Shown: positions 33,979-46,478, counted from the stretch's first letter. The stretch is DNA of 64,000 nucleotides from Epiperipatus broadwayi (GCA_028023455.1 JAQFVV010000458.1:124001-188000); one strand, 5' to 3'. Translations and numbers: made by a program. Notes: a model not told the origin generated them from the letters alone.

Positions 33979-35644
33979 TGTAAAACAACATTTTGGTATT
34001 GGTAGGAAATTTATATCTGTAATAAGGAAAAAAGATGGAATTATTACTAAAAAGAGGGATGACATTATGAAATTGGTAGAAGATTTTTATCAAGAATTAT
34101 ATAGTAATAAAGAACAAGTACCTCCTATATCTATTACATCTTCCGAATTGCCCAGAATTTTAAATGAAGAAGTGAGAAATGCAATTAAATGTATGAAAAA
34201 AGGAAAGGCTCCAGGTAATGATGGAATTATAATTGATATATTAAAAGAAGCAGGTGAAGAAACAGAAAAAATATTAGCAAAGTTATATACCAAATGTCTA
34301 AATGATAAAGATGTACCGGATGATTGGAAGAATGCAGTAATAATATTAATATTTAAAAAAGGTGATAAAGAAGATATTAGAAATTACAGACCTATCAGCC
34401 TTTTATCAGTTTTATATAAAATTTTTACCAAGATAATTACAACTCGTCTACAGAGAACCTTGGATTTTCACCAACCAAGAGAACAAGCTGGATTTAAAAG
34501 TGGTTTTAGTACAGTAGATCATATTCAAGTATTGAGAGAAGTTATAGAAAGGACAAATGAATATGAGTTGTCATTATGTTTTGGATTTGTAGATTATGAA
34601 AAGGCATTTGATTCTATAAACATTTCTTCAGTGATTAAAGCATTGGATCATCAAGGTATAGATCCAGGATATTGTCATATTTTAAAGAATATTTATAAAA
34701 ATGCAACAGCAACAATTAGATTACATAATGATACTGGGAAAGTCAACATTGAGAAAGGTGTAAGACAAGGTGACTCCATATCTCCAAAACTTTTTACAGC
34801 AGTGCTGCAAGAAGTATTTTGTGGATTAAAATGGGAAACTAAAGGAGTGAAAGTAAATGGAGATTATTTAAGTCATTTAGATTTCACAGATGATGTAGTT
34901 GTTTTTGCAAATAATGCTTCCGAGCTGCAGGAAATGTTGCAGGAGTTATCAGATGAAAGTAGGAAAGTAGGACTAAAGATAAATGTTAAAAAGACTAAAG
35001 TAATGTTTAATCGATTTGCTCAAAATATGAAAATAAAGATTGATTATGATGAATTAGAAGAAGTTAAGAGTTACAAATACCTTGGTCAGATTATTAATAC
35101 AGATGGAAACATAATAGAGGAAATTAATCATAGAATTACACTTGGTTGGAGTGCTTTTGGTAGAAATAACTTGATATTAAAAGGAAATATGCCTATGTGT
35201 TTGAAAAGAAAGGTTTTTAACAAATGTGTTTTACCAGTTCTTACTTATGGATCTGAGACTTGGACACTTAATAGAAGATCAATACAGAGACTTCAGACCA
35301 CTCAAAGAAGTATGGAGAGATGTATGTTGAGAGTAACAAGAAGAGATCGAAAACGCAATGTATGGGTAAGAGAACAAACAGGTGTTACTGACCTCATTGA
35401 AAAAATTAAAAGATTGAAGTGGAGTTGGGCTGGACATATTGCTAGAAGAGATGATAATAGATGGACAATTGAAATTTTAAACTGGATTCCAAGAGATTGT
35501 AAAAGACTCAGAAGGAGACCACATGTAAGATGGATGGATGAAATAAGAAAATGTGTAGGGGTGATGTGGAGAAGAGAAGCTAAAGATCGGAGATGGATTA
35601 AACTTGGAGATACCTTCATCCTGCAGTGGATTGATAATGGTTGA
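33979..35644 (+). pseudogene. LINE-A ORF, part 3: reverse transcriptase and C-terminal domain
   Basis: A 525-codon open stretch from the ATG at 34067 (the domain begins slightly earlier). RT blocks occur in order: [76 protein letters not shown], the active-site box as [11 protein letters not shown], and [10 protein letters not shown]. The C-terminus is [25 protein letters not shown] and [11 protein letters not shown], typical of arthropod-type RTE proteins. The usual FADD is FTDD here, while an older copy (31276) still has FAD, so this is a private change next to the catalytic aspartates. The stop is at 35642-35644. Confidence 0.85.
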
Positions 35645-35661
35645 TAATGATGATGATGATG

Positions 35662-36124
35662 AAAATTACAGATGCCTAGTGAAAAACTTTCAAAAACAAG
35701 TCTTTCAAGATTATATTATAAATACTTAAAGAAACATACACAAGAGATCCTACACAATTTTATAATATACTCATTATATAGCACTTCTAAAATTCTCAAT
35801 GTACATACAATGGACATATGCTTAAATGATTTCATGGTATTTTTCAACCCAATGTTAACAAATGAATTAACTTAGACATAATTTATCCATTTAATCAAAA
35901 TCTTAGTAATAAAACTTGATCTGGATGAAATTTATCACTTCCAAAATTGTTAAAAAATAAATATTGTTCATAATATCTTTTTTTTTTTTTTTCCATAGGG
36001 GATGCATTAAAATTCTGGCTTCAGATCTGCTATACATTTTTAATTTTTTTCCCTATTAAAAAAGTCCATAATTATTGATTTATTTTTTTAATACCTACAT
36101 CATTATAAATTTTTGAAGAAAAAA
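35662..36124. other. No recognised gene
   Basis: A short open frame (35672-35875) has no known motif. The rest is A+T-rich with a poly-T run near 35980. Confidence 0.45.
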
Positions 36125-36480
36125 TCAATTTATTGGAAGATTACATATTATCTAAAAAAACATTCAATTTTACTCTGTCCATGGAACTCTTCCAAGAAAA
36201 TCAAATCAAACAGATTTAATTCATATATCTGATATCATTAGAAAATGCACAGAAACAAGAGTCAGTTGGATATCTACCTTGATCTAATTAAAGATTTTGA
36301 TGGAATTGAAATCTAGAATTTTAAATAATCTAATAACTTAATCCAATTTTTGTCTGAAAAAAAAAAAATTTTTTTGATTAACACAAATGTTTTAGGTCTT
36401 CCATAAGGTAGTGTATTAAACCCAACATTCTTAGTCATGTATGCATCAGATCTAATAGCACTTAAATCATAAAAAAACAA
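36125..36480 (+). pseudogene. CR1-like reverse transcriptase remnant
   Basis: Short decayed plus-strand segment reading QLDIYLDLIKDFDGIEI (equivalent to the xVFLDLSKAFDSV block) and, about 130 bp later, VLGLP-stop-GSVLNPTFLVMY (equivalent to GVPQGSVLGPLLFLIY). The order and spacing of these two blocks fit a CR1/jockey reverse transcriptase. Nothing else is assignable with confidence. Confidence 0.4.
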
Positions 36481-36768
36481 TTTTTTTTCTTAGAAATTAA
36501 ATGCAAGTAAGATGTTAAAACTTTACAAAATTACATCAATGTATTTTGATTAAGATATTTACTACCACAGTTTCAAACTGTAATTAATCAACTGCTGCAC
36601 AGCGCATGTGTAGCAAACAATGTATTTTATAACTGATGTCAAAAGAATAAATGCAATATCATATCATATTCAAGAAATATAATGCTAATACAATTATTAG
36701 TATATTTATAGTTAAAAATTTTGAATTCAAAGAGTTGGGCCTAATATTTACAAATAATTTTATTCTTA

Positions 36769-37210
36769 ACAAACACAACATATTCAGTCCAAAAAACATT
36801 CAAATTCACAGGTCTGATGCTAAAATTTAAAATCATTTTCAAATAACATCAATTTCTACATTAGTAGGGAATTCTTGAAACTAAAGAAATATGCAAAAAT
36901 TAGAGAAAGTTTCTGATAGGTTTTATAAATACATATATGAAAACAAACTTTATATCAAACAATGTAATAAACTTTATACAAACAAACACAACATATTCAG
37001 TCAAAAAGGCATTCAAGTTCACAGGTTTAATGCTAAGATCTTAAATCAATTTTCAATTTCAAAATTAATAAAATATTTAATAAGTTAATAAATACCAATT
37101 TCTACGTTAGTAGAAAATTCTTGCAACCCAACAAATATGCAAAAATTATAGAAAGTTTCTGATAAGTTTTATAAATACATTTATGAAAACAGATTTATAT
37201 CAAACAATGT
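36769..37210 (+). repeat. Imperfect tandem duplication (about 213-246 bp period)
   Basis: ACAAACACAACATATTCAG occurs at 36769 and 36982. TTCTACATTAGTAG occurs at 36854 and, as TTCTACGTTAGTAG, at 37100, each followed by matching sequence (TATGCAAAAATTA, AGTTTCTGATA). The period differs by about 30 bp between blocks because of an indel. Confidence 0.65.
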
Positions 37211-38288
37211 AATACAGCTTAAGCAATAAGAATCACGAATAAGTCGATAGACCTTTTCATAGAATGCAAAATGATTATAACATGTTTAGTGATGCTGATT
37301 TTGCTTAAGACATTAAAATATTTAAAATAAGTATTAACTAAACTGGATATAAATAATTAAGCAAATATTGTTTGATTGTTTAAATATTGTAGCATTTTTG
37401 GCTTTGTAAGATGTTTATTAATAACATTAATTAGCATTACTATTTAATTTAATATTTTTTAAATTAACTTATATTTATTTTTTCTCTGTTTCCTGATCAA
37501 TATTTTAATCTATTATATCAGCTTTTATTATTATTTTTTAAAATTCATTATTTAATGTAATTAATTTTCTTATTTATTACATATTTCTTTAACATTACTG
37601 GATAATTTATTATTTCTTTATAAAGTAAATTTATATGCTCTATAATAAAATCTTTCACATCTTTCAATATATTTTATATTTCTAATGTTTGCAGTATTAT
37701 TAGTTTTTGAATTAATTTTAATTTAACCTTTATCCAATGATTTAAAATTTGTATGAAATAAGAATAATTGTTCATAACACATCTTGAAAATTTCATAAGA
37801 TTGTTTTTGGCATATTTTAATGTGTCACATATTTCCGTTGATGTCTTTTTTCTTATTGAAATAAATTTAAATAATTTTTATAATCCAACATTTCAATTTC
37901 TTACCATTTATAACTTTCTTAAACACTTTACCAATACTATTTATTTATATCAAATCAATACAGAGGAAAAGGACGAAGAAGAAGAAAATTTCAATTTCTT
38001 CTTGTTCTTTCCAACTCAATCGAGAATGAATAATTTACTAAGATATAATTATTCCATTTCAATCTTTTCATAACTTGTTTTATTACTTAACCAAAATAAT
38101 ATACAAAAACTTGTTATATATTTTAGTATTAATTAAATATTTGATTATTTACAACAACTAAACTAATATTAAATATTGAATATTCTTAGAAAAAAATTTA
38201 AACTTTATTTAAACTTTCTAAATACATTCAACTGTTAATAATTTAAGGTAATACTCTAACCAACTTACTATTCTGTCAAATTCAATTT
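37211..38288. other. No recognised gene
   Basis: A+T-rich. A 101-codon frame at 37768-38073 (plus) is rich in F, N and I with an acidic patch and has no recognisable domain. I regard it as chance. Confidence 0.45.
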
Positions 38289-38353
38289 TCATGAATCTAA
38301 AGATTCAAGTTTGATGCCCATGCTAGTACTATCATTGGTCAGAGCAACAACAC
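38289..38353 (-). CDS. Candidate last coding exon of a host gene (unknown)
   Basis: Minus strand: a polypyrimidine acceptor (TTATTCTTCTCTTTTCTTCAG) precedes 38353. After two phase bases, 20 codons read VVALTNDSTSMGIKLESLDS and then TGA at 38291-38289. The splice signal and the balanced amino-acid composition are better than the A+T-rich background. The entry phase equals the exit phase of the ataxin-7 exon at 50173-50277 on the same strand, so it could end that gene. That is only compatible, not shown, and other exons would have to lie between. Confidence 0.35.
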
Positions 38354-39044
38354 CTGAAGAAAAGAGAAGAATAATACCAGTCAAAACACTGTATTATATA
38401 CTAATCTTTATGCTATTCCTAACAGGTGAATGTATTAGAAAAGTTTAAATTTTTTTTTAGACATTCAATATTTAATATTAGATGAAGAAATAGTCTGATG
38501 TATAACTGACACTAAAATGCTATCATCACAAAGGTTCAGACAAACACTTGTTACATATTTCTTCAAAAATTGACATTTCAATTCTTATTATAATCAATCT
38601 CAAGATTCACGAATATTTCAAAATGTTCTAAAAAATAAAAATTATTTGGAAACATAGACCCATTTATAATTAACAGTGTATTCTTACAGTTCAAACAATA
38701 GGATTAGGCATTGGGGGGGGGGGGTGCCTAATAGTGCCCAGAATGAATTTCAATCTAGTTTTCTCAGTTGAGACAAATCATATAGCTCTCCAAAGCTATA
38801 CGCTATTGTTGTACACCACACAAATTGGTAAGTGCCATATTATTTAGCAAGTTCTTAATCACAATAATCAACTTTCAAAAAAATATACAAATGATTAGTA
38901 ATCATTCTACATTAACTTAACTTTATATATTGACTTAAAAGAATGAAGGATATGATTAGTGGAATGACTTTCAGCTATGAGAATTAATTGCAAATAACCC
39001 ATAAACAGGGCCCAACTAAGAATATTTCCTGCTGTCTTAAAGAG

Positions 39045-39082
39045 TATAAATTTGGTTCATCAAAGAATAGTTACTTTTCAGT
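39045..39082 (+). promoter_or_regulatory. Possible core promoter (TATA box and Inr)
   Basis: TATAAA at 39045-39050 and TCAGT at 39078-39082, an arthropod-type initiator. The TATA box starts about 35 bases before the Inr A, slightly longer than usual. In DNA this A+T-rich, TATAAA alone means little; the pairing with an Inr and the downstream ORF is the only support. Confidence 0.2.
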
Positions 39083-39277
39083 TGTACATTCTTTTTAATT
39101 TTCTCTCTGTGCTTTTTCAATTTTCTTTTTCACATACTTTTTTATAATCTTACTGACTAACCATTTAAGTTGAAATAAGGCTTGATGTTATGAGATTTTC
39201 ATACAATCAATCATCTCTCTAACTAATCATGACAATGAAATTGCATATTTATGCAATTATATTTTCATTCTTTAATT

Positions 39278-39484
39278 ATGCACACAACAATTTTGATATC
39301 CTTTCTTTTTTTTTTATGTGGAAATATTCAAAAGAATATAAAATATTTAAGCCCCAGCTTTGAAAAAACAACAATGGGACAGAGGTTTATAAATAACCTT
39401 AGTTATGATTTTATTCAAAGTGCTACAATCAATAATGAGCCATTTCAGAATGGGATTTCTATGGGAGTTTCACACAAAAAATGA
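39278..39484 (+). CDS. Candidate small secreted peptide (unknown)
   Basis: ATG at 39278 opens 68 codons. An upstream in-frame ATG at 39251 would give 77. Residues 1 to about 16 (MHTTILISFLFFLCG) look like a signal peptide with a hydrophobic core and a small residue at the end. The rest (SFEKTTMGQRFINNLSYDFI, ending in SMGVSHKK) is hydrophilic with no disulphide pattern. A TATA/Inr-like pair lies about 200 bp upstream and AATAAA at about 39670. I do not recognise the peptide. The poly-T tract encoding FLFF makes chance plausible. Confidence 0.25.
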   Translation: MHTTILISFLFFLCGNIQKNIKYLSPSFEKTTMGQRFINNLSYDFIQSATINNEPFQNGISMGVSHKK

Positions 39485-42400
39485 TTGCACACTTAAGCAG
39501 CTCTATTAAGGAACCTTCAAATGTGGAAAACCAAAAAAAAAAAAAGGGTCTAAAACAGCCTATTATGCAATGTTTGACTACATCATTGTTGCTATTTAGT
39601 GAATTGCTCATTTAGGTGCTAGAAAATAGTCATAATTAATAATGATATCAAATTAAGATAGTGATGCTAATAAAAGTAAATATTTTATTTTTCCTCCCTA
39701 AATATAGATATATGGAATGAATGAAATTTGCTTAATATGAACCTGAATATATGATAATACTTGAAATAATCTGAGCTTAAGATTGATATAACTGTTCTTA
39801 GTGAAATTCATTATATAGAGGAAGAATATTTAAATGAATTAATAGATAGCTACGATTTTCTTTTTTAAAAGTTATCATTAACGTGCAATGGCTACATAAA
39901 ATTTTGTGACAAATTGCTACAATAAACTAATACTGCTCATTAGAAAAGTATGGTATAATTATGGTTCCAAATGGATATTTAAAAGGAGTAAAACAAAAAG
40001 TAAAAAGATTACTTTATTAACTGCATTATTGTCACTGTCATTATTAGTAGCTTCAGACCTTCCTAATGTTCCTAAAATACATTAGGAACCTTTCCTCTAA
40101 ATATGAACTTGTAGGAAATTTTGCTAATGCTTTAAAAAAATTCGAGCAAAAAATTTTCTTCAACTGCTTAAAATTTTTTTTATATAAAATGAATGATTTG
40201 ATAGTTAAAACAAATATTTAACATTTGGAAAAAAATTTCTATTGAGTATCATTCTGTTCAACTTCAGATTTTCCAGTGCTAAAACATTTGTATGAAAACT
40301 TTATGGAACTATACATACATAAAAAACAATAGTGCACAATTTTTTTATAAATTTCAATTGAATGCATTCTGTTAAAAAAATTACAATTAAATATTATAAT
40401 AAAATTGATTTTTATTATTCTAAGAATTACCTATAAAAATATTATAATATTTATATAAAAAAGTAGAAAGAAAAATAACCATAGATCACAAAAAACAGAC
40501 AACAATATTACTTAAGTATAAAAACAAGCAATAAGACATTAGTAGACTCCAAAAAATGGTGTAAAACTTGGATGTGGGATAAATTTAAACTAATTTGATT
40601 TTTGTAAAATAGACATATTTAGGAAGATACTGAAATGGTTATCTGTTCAATTTAAAAAATATGAAATTAGGACATTTTAAAATTGATAACAGTAAAATTT
40701 ACTGTATAAAGTCAGATTAAGTAGAAGATAATCTCAAAAAGTCTTAATTCTTCTATTTTTAGAGCTAAATATATAAATACATTGATCAAATAATAGTATT
40801 TGTTCAGTGAATTTAATTAACTTGTTATCATAAATATTTTGCACAATAAATTAATCAACTATTAAAAGCATTTCTTTTAAACAAACAAAACAAAAATGCC
40901 TATAAAAAAGCTTGAATATATTCTCATTCAAAACAATAGCCTTTTATTAATTGTGTTATAAGTAAGAGTCAGAATGCAAAGAAGTCAATGTTATGAGAAT
41001 ACTTATAGGCTCAGATTGTTAAATAGATCATAGAGTAGTATGTGCTGAGGTTTAAATGATATTGGCATTAAAAAAATAAATATTTTCTCAAACGTATTGA
41101 TAGAAAATTGCTAATTTGGATTTTCAAACTTATTTTACTAAGGCTTGAAATTATCTTATGGAATTGTTATAGAAATGGTTAAATTTATTCATGAAAATAA
41201 AAATCCAGAGTGGTTTTCTTACAAATGATTGTATAATTGTTCTGTAAAATTGTGACTTGATAGTTAATGATGCCTGGGTTCAAGCTCAACTTACCTATTC
41301 TGGTGTTTAAACATCAAATAACTTCCCAAGTTACTGTATTTTTACCCAGTTTGGTTTAACACAATGGTATAGTTAAAGTTTTCTGAGTATTTCTGGTTTT
41401 CAAATGATACATGGCCTCTGAAGAAATAAAACATTTAATTATTGATTATATTATTAGTGAAAACTTCGAAACAAAATATGGCATTGTATGTTTAGCAGAA
41501 TAACAAAATGAATGTAGAACTTCACATGTAAAATAGGCTTTAAAATATCTTCCTAAAAATATAAGACTCAAAACCTGGATGAATGCATTTTTTGAACATT
41601 GTATTGCTAAAATTTGCTGAATTAAAAGCCTAAAAATAAAAACATTGTATCAGCCAATCCTGCTTATATATTTATCGTTTTATTTTCTTTTAATTTTGAT
41701 TATTACTATTGTAATTTTTTGACCTTTTGTTTATACTTTTGTTTCCTGTTGAATGCAATAAAGTTCCTTTTTTTTATAAATACTCCCATTATATTGTAAT
41801 TAATATGAATAAAATAATTATGTATATACATAAAAAAAAATGGGTTATGACACAAGTATATAAAATTTTTATCAAATTTTAAAAATATGAAGATGATTAT
41901 TTGAAATAAAATAAAGCAATATAGTTTTTTAATTATATATATAATTAATTTAAAGAAGTGGAAGGTTAACAGTCTTCCTGCAGTTTATCCCATAAATGAT
42001 TTCTAGATTTTATCATATGATGAATTTCTGGTTAATAACAAAAATTAAACTTAACACTGTATATTTGAAAGGTAATATAATATATTTATGTGTTTAAACA
42101 AAACAAACAATCAAAAAAGTGATGAAATATATGCCCGAACAAAAAAAAAAAAAATCTCAATAACAACAACAAACATTTATAATAAAAAAAAAAAAAGTGG
42201 GAGCAAGCAACTTACATCTTCCAAACATTTCCTTAAACATGTGACAAACTCAAACTGATAGTTATGGTTTTATAATTAAATATTACATCATGTGAAAAGC
42301 TATAAAATTATTGAATAAACACTTCCCTACAAATCTCAAAAATTGTTTAATAACTCATTATTTAAATTTGTAAAAAAAATATTATTTTAGAAGTATATTA

Positions 42401-42508
42401 GAAAGAACTATAAACAGAAACTAATATGGCACACTACAGCAATCAGATTCTGAAAGCATATCACAACAAACATCTCTAACAATCAATATATATGAAATAA
42501 ATATGAGT
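39485..42508. other. Mostly unique A+T-rich sequence
   Basis: No recognised gene. One weak minus-strand exon candidate lies at 40013-40071 (listed separately). A tRNA-B-box-like GGGTTCAAGCTC occurs near 41278 but has no tRNA body around it. Confidence 0.4.
40013..40071 (-). CDS. Weak candidate internal exon (unknown)
   Basis: Minus strand: acceptor-like TGTATTTTAG before 40071, then after two phase bases TLGRSEATNNDSDNNAVNK, then GTAATC as a weak donor. Low-complexity S/N/D-rich composition. Splice phases do not join it directly to the candidate last exon at 38289. Chance is quite possible. Confidence 0.15.
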
Positions 42509-42622
42509 AGTTTATTGAACAAGAATTCGTAAAAGGTTCAAGCACTAGCAGTCTCAGAGCTGAACCACGATCCATGGGCCTTGTGTTTCAGAGATTGCCA
42601 CTCTACTACTACACCAAACCAT
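42509..42622 (-). mobile_element. tRNA-like SINE, second family, copy 1
   Basis: The minus strand reads TTTGGTGTAGTAGTAGAGTG (A-box-like), then GGATCGTGGTTCAGCTCTG (B-box-like), then GTGCTTGAACC. It shares its layout and tail with 48509-48640, including the T-rich TTTATT...AA end on the plus strand. Confidence 0.5.
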
Positions 42623-43838
42623 GTAATGCAAATATTATTAAATACTGCATAATAATTGAGATAATTAGATTAAAAGTAAAAACTAACAATGACATAAGCA
42701 AAAATATAAATTCATCAACCAAAAATCTGATCAAGTGAACTTGATTATATTATTTATTTATGATCTAAGTCTAGATAATCATAGAAACACTTTGTTAGAA
42801 AGATATTTAAAACAACACCAATCAGGGTGTGTAGTTGGAAGCAATTGTTGAATTATTAGTGTGGGAGGTAATAAAATAGTATTGGTTCTAACTAAATGAA
42901 AATTATAATATAATTAAAATTTTTCTCCAGAAAGAAGCCATTATCAAAGGCAGTGTCACAAAAAATTTAATGTCCCTTGAAAGTGAATTAAAAATTATTT
43001 AAAAGCATGTATATCTCTCTACTTCACCTCACTCTCATTAAATAATTCAGTTATACAGAAAGTGAAAACTTGAAATTAAAGTCTCAAATAATGAAAATTA
43101 AATATAGCTGTAACACCAAAGTTCATGTTAAAAAACTATTAAAATAATCAAATATCAGATTTAATTTTTAATAAAAAAAGATGTAGCAGAAATAAATGTT
43201 TCTAAGAAAAATGTTTCTGAAAACTATGAACAAGATTTTCTTTCATAGCAATTTTGTCATGTCTTTTATATTCCTATTATTTAATAGACTTTCAAAGAAT
43301 AGGCTCTAAGCATAAGTGGACCACTTATGCTTTTAGAAAACTTATTGATGCGAAAGTGCATGTCAATTTAATATTAATTTAATAGCACAAGTGTGAAAAG
43401 TAATTTCCTTCTACAAAATTACATATATATAAATCATTATATTATTATTTGTTACTTAAATGATAAGGAAATTAAACAGTAGCCTAATTAACATTGGCCA
43501 AGATAAAATGTCTCATATGCCATATCCAATGATCAATACAAAAAGCATATAATTAATCAATGGCAGCATAAATTGAAAAGCTAGTTGAAGCTTTTATGTA
43601 CCGACTACACAGCCCAAATTCAAACATTAATAATAATTTGCAATGTAATTCAATAATTTTGGAAATCATTTTTATCATGAAAGATACAATATTTCTAATG
43701 TACATCTTTAGTGCATAGATAAAGGAATATACTTTTTTTTATAGTTTCACACATGTAAATAGCATGCAATGTGATAAAAATAAATGTGTCATTAAATTAT
43801 GTTTAAATGCCTATTATTATTTTTCTGCTGTTTAAATA

Positions 43839-44177
43839 TATAATGTTCTTTTCATTCAATCCAATTAAATTATATCCACTTCTTTTTAAAAACTTTTATT
43901 TCTTCATCTAGCATATATACATATTTACATCTTTAACATCCAATGTTTTGACCACTTTTTTCTTGTAGTAATTTTTAAGGATCTCTAAAAATACATATTT
44001 ACATCATTATTATTATGTAAATATGAGTTTTTTAGAGATCCTTGAAAATGACTACAAGAAAAAAGTGGTCAAAACGTTGGGTGCTAAAGATGTGAATATG
44101 TATATATGTTGGATGAAGAAATAAAGTTTTTAAAAAGAATATATAATTTAATTGAATTGAATGAAAAGAACATTATA
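43839..44177. repeat. 339-bp near-perfect palindrome with decayed hammerhead-like arms (family D)
   Basis: Symmetric about 44008 with almost no spacer. It runs from TATAATGTTCTTTTCATTCA at the left edge to its complement at the right. Each arm contains a seven-pair stem (TGACTAC/GTGGTCA on the right arm, loop AAGAAAAAA) followed by AAACGTTGG and, about 60 bp later, AATAAAG. This is the order of a hammerhead stem II, GAAAC and polyadenylation-like signal in family C, with the CTGANGA box decayed to CTTGAAAA. No flanking duplication is evident. Confidence 0.6.
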
Positions 44178-46041
44178 TTTTATAATATATATATTTTAAA
44201 AGAAAAAAAGGTTTATTGCGGTTGTTAAAAAAAGTTTGTTTAACAGTGGTGATAGTAAGTTAAATATACATTTTCTGTTTAAATAAACATTATGAATATA
44301 AATTTTGCTATATCAGAATCCAAACATTACTGCCTTAAAGATAAAGATTTATATTATATGATGACAATAAATACAAAAAGTCTACCTTGAAAAAAGTAAC
44401 AATTATTTTTAGCATTATTAATTTTTTTTTAATGAAAATTTGATTCCAATATATATGTAATGATGCTAAAAATAAAAAAAATGTGAACTAAAAATTAATG
44501 CTAAACAAATTTACATCAAAAATAAGATATTCACTGCAGTGGATATTCAAAGACAATTTTATAATTTAATATTTATAATTATTAAAAAATTATTACCTAG
44601 TATTAAACAATCTAGTTAATGATAATAATTTATAATTTTACTTGAATTGATTGATAATAATGTAAACTTATTTTTAATCTATGAACTTTAAATTTTACTA
44701 CAGAATAGAGGAAAAAAAATAATTAAATTTTAAATCAGAACAATTAAAAATAAAAACAATGTTAAAAATAATAAAGAAAGGCAAAAATTATTATAAAAAA
44801 AAAAATCAATAAAAAAGGGATCATTGTTCTAGAAATATTAAGCATGTCATATATCAGTATGATTTGATAATTCAATAAATCCTTCGAAGACATGCCATTC
44901 TAAAATTGTCAAATATCTGACTCTTTCCATTCTCATAATCTGAATTATGCAAATATTACATTTATAAAAACAATAAACACTTTTATTGAAAAGATCACAA
45001 TAATGATATCTTTGTGCTAGAATGAGTCTTAAAGACTTACTTTAAAGTCATTTTAATATTTTTCCTCAAATACTAATTTTGGAGCCTTTGGTTACATTAA
45101 AAATAGAAAATTAATATTCAGTAGTGTATGAGCCCCAGTTTTGTTTTCCAAATTTATGATAGTGGTGTTTGAAAAAATTTGTGTCTTCATGAAGAAAGCA
45201 CTATAAGGTGAGGTATGATGGTGGGATTTTAATACGAACTAATTAAAAGTGAAAATAAAAATGTTATCTTTTGAGCTTCTAGATTTATATTAAGCTGATA
45301 ATTATGCTATTTTTCTACTCCAAATGATAATCTTCAGAATAATCTTAATGTAAATATAATCTTCATCAGTGGATCAATTTAAATAGATAGCTTTAAACTG
45401 TTAAAAAATAAATTTATTTTATTATAATGATATAATTAGTTGACTAAATTATATATAGAACTGTTATTTTGTTAAATTAACATGAAGATATTGGAAAAAT
45501 TTCATTTAATGATGCTCCACAATATTCTGAAAATAGGACACAAAAAGCAAAAAAATCAACTTCATTGTTCTACAATTTTTCAGAAAAACTTTCTGAAAAA
45601 ACACTTTATGGTAAATTTGAGTATATATTTCACTAAAGAGAGGGTTCAGTTTCTATCATATTTTAGTTTCTGTCATAAAATTTATGTTATAGATACTCTA
45701 AACACATCCAATTATTTTTAATGGAAGAATATAAATGGTTGAGAATAGAATAGAAAAGAAAGCTGTAATTAGGCAAAATCTTGAAGCTTGTCAGAAAGAA
45801 AAGTTTGCTGCAGAAGAAACACAATTTATATAATAAGAATGCACAATAAATAGATTAAAAAACCAGGAATATAATATACTTCTGGAGTCAGGATGGTCAT
45901 ACCCATTTATAAGTGAGTAACAATATTAATAATGATCTATTTTAATCAATGTGAACTTATTAACTTTGGCAAAATAAAAATTTTTTCATTTTAAAATAGA
46001 TCACTACAACTCTTTTGATATTAATAATGAATAAATCTAAA
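44178..46041. other. No recognised gene
   Basis: A+T-rich. The 79-codon frame at 45482-45721 (plus) has no recognisable motif. Confidence 0.45.
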
Positions 46042-46052
46042 TGTGTGTTTTT

Positions 46053-46161
46053 TTTTTTTTAAGTGTCATAGCATCGGCCGGGTTGCGAACCCGCAACCCG
46101 GCAACCGCCTGCAAATGCAAGGCAGTCGCGCTGACCTTTCGACCATCAATGCAAGACTAAT
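46053..46161 (-). mobile_element. tRNA-derived SINE, copy 3
   Basis: Minus-strand copy of the 19456-19565 element: GATGGTCGAAAGGTCAGCG, CCTTGCATTTGCAGG, GGTTGCGGGTTCGCAACCC, GCCGATGCTATGACAC. An 11-bp duplication TGTGTGTTTTT flanks it (46042-46052, 46162-46172). Its B-box (GGGTTCGCAACCC) is the most tRNA-like of the three copies. Confidence 0.75.
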
Positions 46162-46478
46162 TGTGTGTTTTTCATGAATATATAGAAATAATACAATTTT
46201 TAACTTCTACCATGGTTTAATAGTTTAGATAGTTTCTATCTTCATTAACATTAGTTCTCCTCTACTACCACCCCACCCTCTATTTAAAAAACTACTCTAG
46301 TTATCTAAATAATTTTCTATTAACAGATAGATTATTCTATACATTATAAATATTGGTAGTTAAGAATTTATCTAATTGGGTATATCAAAATTAGGTAGCA
46401 ATTAGATCATAGAAGATATTTCTACAGAAGAATTAATAGTTTCCAACCATCCTTACTAGAGCAGAGACATTATTTCTA

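Larger units (their letters stand above)
32545..35661 (+). mobile_element. LINE-A copy 4: nearly intact RTE-like non-LTR retrotransposon
   Basis: An element of about 3.1 kb: a 5' untranslated region from about 32545, one endonuclease-reverse transcriptase ORF broken by only two single-base-type frameshifts, and a 3' tail of TGA/GAT triplets (TGATGATGATGATGA near 35647). Length, a single EN-RT ORF and a short triplet tail fit the RTE clade. The 5' border was set by alignment with the inverted old copy at 4688-7585. It is the youngest LINE-A copy in the window. Confidence 0.85.

Noticed and set aside
33099-35619. Open frames on the minus strand opposite the LINE-A ORF
   Set aside because: They mirror the sense endonuclease-reverse transcriptase frame and have no motifs of their own.
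37768-38073. 101-codon protein gene
   Set aside because: Low-complexity F/N/I-rich translation with no start context or domain, expected by chance in A+T-rich DNA.
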